Shown: positions 1 to 4,035 of the stretch, piece after piece
How the letters are laid out: every line of letters begins with the position of its first letter
Position numbering within the stretch: position 1 is the stretch's first letter
Assembly (NCBI GenBank): GCA_028871595.1
Contig: JAGWMT010000239.1
Location: 1-5,214 of the forward strand
Direction: 5' to 3'
Source: Elusimicrobiota bacterium
GTDB lineage: Bacteria; Elusimicrobiota; Elusimicrobia; UBA1565; UBA9628
DNA: 5,214 bases
Translations under genes and position numbers: made by a program
Notes under the pieces: generated by a model
Databases searched by the model: none
What the model saw: the letters and a program-made list of their open reading frames with translations, nothing else
What the model was told of the DNA's origin: nothing

Positions 1-282
1 GGAGATGTTCCAGACCACGACTCCGATCTCGCCCCGGTAGCCCGCGTCGATGACGCCGCCCGCGGTCTTGAGGCCCCGCTTGGCCAAGGACGAACGGTCG
101 CAGACCAGGCCCACGTGGCCGGCGGGAATGGCGACGGCCACGCCGGTGCGCAGGAGCTTGCCCTCGCCGGGCGCCACCGTCGCGTCCTCCAGGCCGTACA
201 GGTCCAGGCCCGCGTCGTCGGCGTGCGCGCGGGTGGGCAGGACGGCGGCCGGGTCCAGCCGGCGCAGCGGCAGTTCGTTCAC
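1..282 (-). CDS. dut: dUTP diphosphatase (dUTPase), 3' end outside window
   Basis: Hydrolyses dUTP to dUMP and pyrophosphate, which keeps uracil out of DNA and supplies the dTMP precursor; cytoplasmic, normally a trimer. Ninety-four residues are visible. The family motifs appear in order: motif 1 AGLDLYG (residues 24-30), motif 2 DRSSLAKRG (62-70) and motif 3 GGVIDAGYRGEIGVVVWN (75-92), which carries the catalytic Asp at 79 and Tyr at 82. Motif 2 has DRSS rather than the common PRSG form, a variant I recall from some bacterial dUTPases. The C-terminal motifs 4 and 5 lie beyond the left edge, so completeness cannot be judged. The GTG start is supported by GGGGGAG five bases upstream. It overlaps the pssA stop as GTGA, which implies translational coupling. 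It is the most distal visible gene of the psd-pssA unit. The family call is firm; the start is very likely. Confidence 0.93.
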   Translation of the reverse strand, partial: MNELPLRRLDPAAVLPTRAHADDAGLDLYGLEDATVAPGEGKLLRTGVAVAIPAGHVGLVCDRSSLAKRGLKTAGGVIDAGYRGEIGVVVWNIS

Positions 283-1091
283 AGGTGCTCCCCCATGTCG
301 TCATAGACGTGGTCCGCCGGCTTCCACCCGAACATCCGGCCCGCCGAGCGCACCGTCCAGGAGACGGGACCCAGCAGGACGTAGGTGGAGAACACGATGA
401 ACAGGACCATCAACGGGTAGTAGAACAGCAGGAAACCCAGGAGCATCAGCGCCAGAATGGCGAACACGGACTTCGGCCGGATGATGCCGGGCTGCTTGAA
501 CGCCGGATACGGAATGGTGGAGACCATCAGCAAAGCGATGCCCACCACCAGAGCCGGCGCCAGCCCCACCAAGGACGGGATCTGGTCCATCAGGAACTTC
601 CACTGTCCGGCGGGACGGCCCTCCTCGATGATCTGGTAGAGCAGCACGAAGCTGGCCAGGAAGCCCGCGCCCCCGGGAATGGGCAGGCCGGTGAAGTGGG
701 ACTTGGAGCCGGCGCCGGCGTGCGCGGTCGCGTTGAAGCGCGCCAGGCGCAGGCCGCCGCACAGCGCGTAGGTGAAGGCCAGGGGATAGCCCCACGCGCC
801 GTAGTCCTTCAGGATGAACGCGTACATCATGTGCGCCGGGGCCACGCCGAAGGTCAGGAAGTCGGCCATGGAGTCGAACTCCACGCCGAAGCTGGACTCC
901 CCGTGCACCAGGCGCGCCACGCGGCCGTCCAACGCGTCGAACACCATGCCCGCGATGATCGCGTACGACGAGGAGACGAACTCCCCGCGCACCGACGCCA
1001 GCAGGGCGTAAAAGCCGCACGCCATGTTGCCCAAGGTGAACAGCGACGGGGCGAGGAGCTGGCCGCCCCTCTTGATTACTTGTTTGTCCAC
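279..1091 (-). CDS. pssA: CDP-diacylglycerol--serine O-phosphatidyltransferase (phosphatidylserine synthase)
   Basis: Integral membrane enzyme that transfers phosphatidyl from CDP-diacylglycerol to L-serine, giving phosphatidylserine and CMP. This is the committed step to phosphatidylethanolamine. The 270-residue protein carries an exact CDP-alcohol phosphatidyltransferase motif, D-x2-D-G-x2-A-R-x8-G-x3-D-x3-D, at residues 52-77 (Asp 52, 55, 73, 77). About seven or eight hydrophobic segments follow the family pattern, starting with LFTLGNMACGF near residues 18-27. The length fits the Bacillus-type PssA rather than the peripheral E. coli type. The GTG start has GGAG (1100-1103) eight bases upstream and gives the usual short N-terminus before the first membrane segment; a longer reading frame upstream is an out-of-frame read through psd. 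The first 16 nt overlap the end of psd, and the stop overlaps the dut start. It acts directly before Psd in the pathway although encoded after it. Confidence 0.95.
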   Translation of the reverse strand: MDKQVIKRGGQLLAPSLFTLGNMACGFYALLASVRGEFVSSSYAIIAGMVFDALDGRVARLVHGESSFGVEFDSMADFLTFGVAPAHMMYAFILKDYGAWGYPLAFTYALCGGLRLARFNATAHAGAGSKSHFTGLPIPGGAGFLASFVLLYQIIEEGRPAGQWKFLMDQIPSLVGLAPALVVGIALLMVSTIPYPAFKQPGIIRPKSVFAILALMLLGFLLFYYPLMVLFIVFSTYVLLGPVSWTVRSAGRMFGWKPADHVYDDMGEHL

Positions 1092-1720
1092 TCCCCGATC
1101 TCCGTGACGCCCGCGGTCATGACGTCGCCCGGCTTGACGGTGCATTTCGAGCCCGCCGGAAAGTGCACGGCCGCCTGCGAGCCGAAATAAATGATGCCGT
1201 AGCGCTCGCCCGCGGCCACCGCGTCGCCGATCTTGGGCCAGGTCTCGATGCGCCGCGCGATCAACCCCACGATCTGCTCCACGGCCACCGGCTGGCGGCC
1301 GTCCCCCGGGTCGATGGTGGTGACCACGCGCGCGTTGTAGCGCGCCGCGTCCTTCATGGCCGCCGCGAACGAACCTTCGACGGTCTGGATCTTGACCACC
1401 TTGCCCGCGCACGGCGCGCGCTGGATGTGGACGTTGAACACGGAGAGGAATATCCGCAAGGTCACCGCGTCACCGGGACCCTCGCGCGCCACGGACATCA
1501 CCACGCCGTCGCCGGGGGAGTACAGCTTCATGGCGTCCGTGGGCAAGGTCCGATCCGGATCGCGGAAGAAATAGGTCGTGAAGGCCGCGAAGCCGAAGCC
1601 CAGGAAGCCCAGCAGGCCGCCCAGCGCGCCCGTCGTCGGGCGGGAGATGAGCCACACGCCCAGCGCGCCGACCAGCGCCGCCGGGAGCACGAAACGCCAC
1701 GCCTGAGGAGCGATTTTCAT
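1076..1720 (-). CDS. psd: Phosphatidylserine decarboxylase proenzyme (short type)
   Basis: Decarboxylates phosphatidylserine to phosphatidylethanolamine using a pyruvoyl group made by self-cleavage. The 214-residue length matches the short (PsdA-like) class, not the roughly 320-residue E. coli class. Two hydrophobic segments at about residues 9-26 and 31-51 anchor it, followed by FFRDPDR. The conserved SPGDG (Asp71), FNVHIQRAP (His98), EQIVGLIARRI (149-159) and YFGSQ are present. Cleavage is expected between Gly180 and Ser181, Ser181 becoming the pyruvoyl group of the small chain; Asp71 and His98 would be the other members of the processing triad. The residue after the GS pair is Gln, where I recall Arg being common. 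The ATG start is 17 bases after the tRNA-Leu 3' end, and only a weak GAG lies seven bases upstream. No promoter fits between tRNA and gene, so the mRNA is probably cut from a tRNA-psd-pssA-dut precursor. Confidence 0.95.
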   Translation of the reverse strand: MKIAPQAWRFVLPAALVGALGVWLISRPTTGALGGLLGFLGFGFAAFTTYFFRDPDRTLPTDAMKLYSPGDGVVMSVAREGPGDAVTLRIFLSVFNVHIQRAPCAGKVVKIQTVEGSFAAAMKDAARYNARVVTTIDPGDGRQPVAVEQIVGLIARRIETWPKIGDAVAAGERYGIIYFGSQAAVHFPAGSKCTVKPGDVMTAGVTEIGEWTNK

Positions 1721-1737
1721 TGTTTGACTCGAAACCG

Positions 1738-1821
1738 TGGGCAGGGCGGGGGTCGAACCCGCAAGGCCTTGCGGCCGGGGGATTTTAAGTCCCATGCGTT
1801 TGCCAGTTCCGCCACCTGCCC
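1738..1821 (-). tRNA. tRNA-Leu (anticodon UAA)
   Basis: An 84-nt class II tRNA folds completely. The acceptor GGGCAGG pairs with CCTGCCC over 7 bp. The D arm has a GCG/CGC stem with AACTGGCAAA in the loop. The anticodon arm TGGGA-CTTAAAA-TCCCC has one T-C mismatch at its base. The long variable arm is GGCC-GCAA-GGCC, and the T arm is GCGGG-TTCGACC-CCCGC. The anticodon TAA is at 1785-1787 and reads UUA (and UUG by wobble). Discriminator base A fits leucine tRNAs. The terminal CCA is not encoded (ACG follows), so it must be added by nucleotidyltransferase. It lies 17 nt upstream of psd on the same strand, with its own extended -10 promoter upstream. Confidence 0.97.
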
Positions 1822-1837
1822 TGCGTTGATGATAGCA
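1822..1837 (-). promoter_or_regulatory. Probable extended -10 promoter of the tRNA-Leu/psd/pssA/dut unit
   Basis: On the minus strand TGC precedes TATCAT (1829-1834), forming an extended -10 element (TG-n-TATCAT, five of six matches to TATAAT). The tRNA 5' end begins seven bases after the hexamer, so the precursor would have almost no 5' leader. No convincing -35 box is seen at the usual distance (the bases are AACCGG). The same CAACG string follows the -10 box here and at two other gene starts in the window. Inference from sequence only. Confidence 0.5.
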
Positions 1838-1866
1838 ATTCGTCGGCGCGCCCGGTTCCTCCGGGG

Positions 1867-2307
1867 TTAAAGTCCGATGTCCTCGTTCCATAAATCCGGC
1901 TTTTCCGCCGTGAAGCGCTTCATCAGGGCGATACAGTCGGGGTCTTGCAGGACGCTCAGCGTCACGCCGCGGGCCGCGAACAGGTCCTCGGCGCCCAGGA
2001 AGTTCTGGTTCTCCCCGACAAGGACGCGCGGGATGCGGTACAGCAAGGCGGTCCCGGTGCACATCACGCAGGGGCTCAGGCTGCTGACCAAGGTCAGCTC
2101 CGGCCAGTCGCGCCTCCGCCCGGCGGCGCGCAGGCAGGCCACTTCGGCGTGGGCGGTGGGGTCTCCGGTCTGCACGCGCAGATTGTGGCCGCGCGCGACG
2201 ATTTTCCCCGCCGCGTCGGCCAGCACGGAGCCGATGGGCAGGCCGCCTTCTTCATAGCCCTTGAGGGCTTCCAAATAGGCTTCGCGGACCAGTTCCTTTT
2301 CGTTCAT
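1867..2307 (-). CDS. Fcy1-like cytosine/nucleoside deaminase (zinc-dependent CDA fold)
   Basis: Small (146 aa) deaminase of the cytidine/deoxycytidylate deaminase superfamily. Zinc-site motifs are HAE (His53, Glu55) and SPCVMC (Cys80, Cys83); Glu55 would be the proton shuttle. From memory, it follows yeast cytosine deaminase Fcy1 (158 aa) along its length: EGGLPIGS, GHNLRVQ (Asn42), GENQNF, and a C-terminal W-N-E-D-I-G (Trp140, Asp143) matching the Fcy1 end that closes over and contacts cytosine. This favours free cytosine, converted to uracil and ammonia for pyrimidine salvage, over tRNA adenosine (TadA). The Asp within yeast SPCDMC is Val here, so substrate preference could differ. An in-frame ATG six codons upstream (2325) is possible, but ATG 2307 sits directly behind a -10-like element. 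It follows a terminator, so it is probably transcribed alone. One TTA codon (1891-1893) is rare for this window. Confidence 0.85.
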   Translation of the reverse strand: MNEKELVREAYLEALKGYEEGGLPIGSVLADAAGKIVARGHNLRVQTGDPTAHAEVACLRAAGRRRDWPELTLVSSLSPCVMCTGTALLYRIPRVLVGENQNFLGAEDLFAARGVTLSVLQDPDCIALMKRFTAEKPDLWNEDIGL

Positions 2308-2322
2308 GCGTTGATCATCCCA
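2308..2322 (-). promoter_or_regulatory. Possible extended -10 promoter of the deaminase gene (leaderless arrangement)
   Basis: On the minus strand TGG precedes GATGAT (2314-2319), an extended -10-like element with four of six matches. CAACGC and then the ATG of the deaminase follow directly. With a start site six or seven bases after the hexamer the mRNA would begin at or next to the ATG. No Shine-Dalgarno site is present before the ATG, which fits. No clear -35 box is seen, and the T-tract of the upstream terminator is only 14 bases away. Confidence 0.35.
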
Positions 2323-2335
2323 CATCGCGGCGTGG

Positions 2336-2367
2336 AAACAAAAGGGGCCCCGGCGTCCCGGGGCCCC
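2336..2367 (-). terminator. Intrinsic terminator of the small basic secreted protein gene
   Basis: A perfect 10-bp inverted repeat (GGGGCCCCGG and CCGGGGCCCC) flanks a 4-base loop at 2354-2357. On the minus strand it is followed by TTTTGTTT. The stem begins 29 bases after the TAA at 2397. Stem strength and U-tract make this a clear rho-independent terminator in the leftward direction. In the rightward direction no T-run follows. Confidence 0.88.
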
Positions 2368-2396
2368 GACCCTTCTTTCGTTGCGGCGCCGTCCCT

Positions 2397-2792
2397 TTAG
2401 GACTGGCGCAATCGTTTGATCAAGCCGCTCTTGGACGTCATGTCCTCGCGCAGGCTCTTGCGGGCGGCGGCGTTGTGCTCGCGCAGCTCCTTCATCAAGC
2501 GGGCGTACTTCTCGCGCAAGGCCTTGCGCGCCGCGGCCTTCTGGGCGCGGGTACCCGGGGCGCCCTTCAGCTTGGCGCGCTCGGCCTGCCACTGCGCGGC
2601 CAACTGGGCGCGCGCGGAACGGACCGCCTTGACCTTCGCCGAGAGATCCAGCTTGTCTCGCCGCACCTCTTGGCGCAGAATCTTCACCTGACCCGCCGCG
2701 GCGCCGTCCGCCGGAACCGACTTCGCCGTCTGGCCGAAGGCCGCGGGCGCCGCGAACGCCAGCGCCAGAACCGCCATCCACTTCATCGTCAT
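2397..2792 (-). CDS. Small secreted basic helical protein, function unknown
   Basis: A 131-residue protein I do not recognise. Residues 1-20 form a signal peptide: a short positive start, a hydrophobic core (AVLALAFAAPAA), and a plausible cleavage after AFG at 20, so it should act in the periplasm or outside the cell. The mature part is dominated by Ala, Lys, Arg, Glu, Gln and Leu and looks almost entirely helical or coiled-coil from about residue 36 to the end, with a short break near GAPGTR (77-82). I count 14 Lys and 15 Arg against 10 acidic residues in the mature part, a strong positive charge. Size, export and helicity resemble Spy/CpxP-type periplasmic chaperones, but no LTxxQ motif is visible, so this is only a comparison. 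ATG 2792 is chosen because AGGAG (2800-2804) lies seven bases upstream; ATG 2798 would be one base away and ATG 2786 thirteen. It has its own terminator and appears monocistronic. Confidence 0.8.
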   Translation of the reverse strand: MTMKWMAVLALAFAAPAAFGQTAKSVPADGAAAGQVKILRQEVRRDKLDLSAKVKAVRSARAQLAAQWQAERAKLKGAPGTRAQKAAARKALREKYARLMKELREHNAAARKSLREDMTSKSGLIKRLRQS

Positions 2793-2799
2793 ATTCATT

Positions 2800-2816
2800 C
2801 TCCTGCCCCGTGGGGC
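2800..2816 (-). promoter_or_regulatory. Shine-Dalgarno site with adjacent GC-rich inverted repeat
   Basis: AGGAG at 2800-2804 is the best ribosome-binding site in the right half of the window and fixes the start of the basic secreted protein at 2792 (seven-base spacing). Directly upstream in the leader, GCCCC-AC-GGGGC (2805-2816) can form a hairpin of four pairs with a CACG loop. It stops one base short of the ribosome-binding site, so an effect on initiation is possible but not shown. Confidence 0.5.
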
Positions 2817-2849
2817 CCTAGGAATACGAATTGCCCCCCGAAAAAGTTC

Positions 2850-2861
2850 CATAATCAACGG
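2850..2861 (+). promoter_or_regulatory. Probable -10 box of the lipoprotein gene (leaderless arrangement)
   Basis: CATAAT (2850-2855) matches TATAAT at five of six positions. CAACGG and then the GTG start at 2862 follow directly, so transcription would begin at or within a base or two of the start codon. No Shine-Dalgarno site exists in front of the GTG. A TTGCCC at 2831-2836 looks like a -35 box but is only 13 bases from the -10, shorter than the usual 16-18, so it may not be used. Confidence 0.5.
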
Positions 2862-3353
2862 GTGAGAATCCTCCCCTTCGTCGCCTTGATCGCCGTCGCC
2901 GCCTGCTCCCGGGCCCCGCGCTACGCCGCCTTCCGTTCGCCGCTGGGCTACACCGTGGAGGCGCCCGCCGGCTGGCGCGTGGACATGGACCCGGTGGCCG
3001 ACCGCCGGCCCGCGTCCTCCACCTTCTTCGCCGACGGCCCTCCGCTGGGCGCGGTGCTCTCCATCGGCCGCTTCGTGCGCCGCCGCGACCAGGTCCCCGG
3101 CGGACCGAAGGCCTTCGCCGACTACCAAAAGGGCTTCCTCCAGCCCACCATCAAGCTGTTCGGCGACGACGCCTCGACCGCCGCGCGCAAGGACTACTCG
3201 CGCACCGAGAAGGACTCGCGCGTGGAGGGCACCGCCTACCGTACCCCCGACGCCTATTTCCTGGTGGAGTGCCGCTCCGCGCCGCAGCGCCGCGACCTGT
3301 GCGCCGCCGCGCTGGAACGCGCGCGCGCCACCTTCGCCCCGCCCGCCTCCTGA
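2862..3353 (+). CDS. Putative lipoprotein, function unknown
   Basis: A 163-residue protein with a type II signal peptide: VRILPFVALIAVAAC, where the VAAC lipobox places the lipid-modified cysteine at residue 15. It should therefore be anchored in the inner or outer membrane. The mature part opens with SPLGYTVEAPAGWRVD (26-41), a beginning typical of small exported proteins with a PsbP-like or similar beta-rich fold; that comparison rests on this phrase alone. Two further cysteines (137 and 147, in VECRSA and RDLCAA) could form a disulfide. A basic patch FVRRRD is at 71-76. The start is GTG with no ribosome-binding site but a good -10 box just before it; no other in-frame start is available upstream of the signal peptide. 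It is transcribed away from the basic secreted protein and sits 40 bp before the glycine-zipper protein on the same strand. Confidence 0.75.
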   Translation: MRILPFVALIAVAACSRAPRYAAFRSPLGYTVEAPAGWRVDMDPVADRRPASSTFFADGPPLGAVLSIGRFVRRRDQVPGGPKAFADYQKGFLQPTIKLFGDDASTAARKDYSRTEKDSRVEGTAYRTPDAYFLVECRSAPQRRDLCAAALERARATFAPPAS

Positions 3354-3380
3354 CCCCTGGCGGATCGGCCGCTCCGGAGC

Positions 3381-3393
3381 TATCCTACCGCCG
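3381..3393 (+). promoter_or_regulatory. Possible -10 box of the glycine-zipper protein gene
   Basis: TATCCT (3381-3386; four of six matches to TATAAT) is followed by seven bases and then ATG at 3394, the same geometry as at the lipoprotein, deaminase and tRNA genes. The only ribosome-binding-like string, GGAG at 3376-3379, is 14 bases from the ATG, too far to be ideal. Either a leaderless start or readthrough from the lipoprotein gene with weak initiation is possible. Confidence 0.3.
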
Positions 3394-3963
3394 ATGGCCC
3401 CTCTGTCCGCCGTCGTGCTTCTTTTGTCCTCCTTCGCCGCGGGCGAAGGCTCCGCCGCTCAGCGCCTGACCGGCGCCGCCGTCCTCAGCCAAGCCGCGGC
3501 CGATTCGCCGGACGCGACCCAGGCCAAGGACGGGGCCGCCGCCGCCATGGACGGCAATCCCGCCGAGGGCGACTCCGTCGCCGACGACGGCACGCGTTCC
3601 ATCAAGAAAGGCATCCCCCTCTCCAAGTCCGCGGGCCTGACCGCCGCCGCCCCGACCGTCGCCCCGCCGCCGCCCGCCGAGGAACCCAAGGGCGGCAAGC
3701 TGGGAACCGAACTGATGCTGGGCGGAGCGGCCCTCCTGGGCGGACTGCAGGGCTGGTTCGGCGCCGGCGTGGTGGGCGCGGCCGCGGGCGCGGGCCTGGG
3801 ACTGGCCGCCGCCTGGCTGTTCCACAAGAAGGACTACGGCGGCGCGTTCGGCGTGACGGCCGGAGCCATCGTCGGCACCGCGTTGGCCGGCCCTATCGGC
3901 GGCCTGGTGGGCGCCGTGGTGGGCGGCCTGCTGGGCCATTTCCTCGGGAAGCTCTTTCTGTAG
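3394..3963 (+). CDS. Exported glycine-zipper membrane protein, function unknown
   Basis: A 189-residue protein in three parts. Residues 1-16 look like a signal peptide (MAPLSAVVLLLSSFAA), although the start lacks the usual Lys or Arg. Residues 17-103 are an Ala/Pro/Asp-rich, probably disordered region with the proline stretch APPPPAEEP at 90-98. Residues 104-189 hold two long Gly/Ala-rich hydrophobic stretches, about 106-143 and 150-186, joined by a charged turn HKKDYGG (144-150). GxxxG spacing recurs through both (for example GAGLG and GPIGGLVGAVVGG), the mark of glycine-zipper segments that pack tightly in membranes. Such segments occur in outer-membrane lipoproteins, lysis proteins and pore formers, so no function can be assigned. 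It lies 40 bp after the lipoprotein on the same strand and probably works in the envelope. The next hairpin with a T-rich tail likely ends its transcript. Confidence 0.75.
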   Translation: MAPLSAVVLLLSSFAAGEGSAAQRLTGAAVLSQAAADSPDATQAKDGAAAAMDGNPAEGDSVADDGTRSIKKGIPLSKSAGLTAAAPTVAPPPPAEEPKGGKLGTELMLGGAALLGGLQGWFGAGVVGAAAGAGLGLAAAWLFHKKDYGGAFGVTAGAIVGTALAGPIGGLVGAVVGGLLGHFLGKLFL

Positions 3964-3965
3964 CG

Positions 3966-3990
3966 AGAAAACGGTGTCGCAAACGACACC
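3966..3990 (-). terminator. Probable intrinsic terminator for tex
   Basis: A perfect 7-bp stem, GGTGTCG with CGACACC around a 4-base loop (3980-3983), is followed on the minus strand by GTTTTCT. That places a U-run directly after the stem in the leftward direction, the direction in which tex is transcribed. It begins 45 bases after the tex stop. In the rightward direction the stem is followed by AAACTC, not T. Confidence 0.65.
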
Positions 3991-3992
3991 AA

Positions 3993-4023
3993 ACTCGCTC
4001 CGGCGCGAGTATTGTTGTCTTTT
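3993..4023 (+). terminator. Probable intrinsic terminator for the lipoprotein/glycine-zipper genes
   Basis: ACTCGC (3993-3998) pairs with GCGAGT (4005-4010) around TCCGGC, giving a 6-bp stem. On the plus strand it is followed by ATTGTTGTCTTTT, a T-rich but interrupted tail. It starts 30 bases after the stop of the glycine-zipper gene. The stem is modest, so efficiency may depend on the neighbouring hairpins. Confidence 0.5.
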
Positions 4024-4032
4024 AAGACAACA
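4013..4032. repeat. Inverted repeat in the convergent spacer
   Basis: TGTTGTCTT (4013-4021) and AAGACAACA (4024-4032) form perfect 9-base arms around two T's; in RNA the realistic form is about eight pairs with a TTTA loop. It overlaps the T-rich tail of the rightward terminator and begins four bases beyond the tex stop. It has no T-run on its outer side in either direction, so it is not itself a standard terminator. It could instead shield 3' ends or act as an alternative fold. Confidence 0.6.
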
Positions 4033-4035
4033 CGA

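Noticed and set aside
285..1190. Long open frame on the plus strand opposite pssA and psd, and similar long frames at 1163-1870 and 1945-2400 (plus).
   Set aside because: GC-rich DNA leaves long stop-free shadow frames. Their translations are low-complexity Arg/Ala/His/Gln-rich with no domain, while the opposite strand encodes proteins with exact family motifs.
1856..1862. GGAGGAA on the minus strand after the deaminase stop as a ribosome-binding site for a tiny gene.
   Set aside because: No start codon follows at a usable distance before the tRNA; it is part of a weak CCCGG/CCGGG stem with no T-run.
1092..2062. Upstream extensions of pssA (to 1412) and psd (to 2062).
   Set aside because: The extensions run through psd in a wrong frame and through the tRNA and deaminase gene. 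The chosen starts give normal family lengths, and for pssA a well-placed GGAG.
2344..2367. The strong GC palindrome as a REP-type or mobile-element repeat.
   Set aside because: It is single-copy in the window, sits just after a stop codon and is followed by a T-run on the coding strand, so a terminator explains it fully.
2475..2861. Plus-strand N-terminal extension of the lipoprotein gene.
   Set aside because: It would overlap the basic secreted protein gene completely in antisense and bury the lipoprotein signal peptide in the middle. GTG 2862 puts the lipobox at residue 15.
3385..3939. Minus-strand open frames opposite the glycine-zipper gene (also 3459-3827).
   Set aside because: No recognisable domain, Gly/Arg/Ala low complexity, and no start signals. 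The plus-strand frame has a coherent signal peptide, linker and membrane segments. I hold this less firmly than the others because the plus-strand gene is itself unrecognised.
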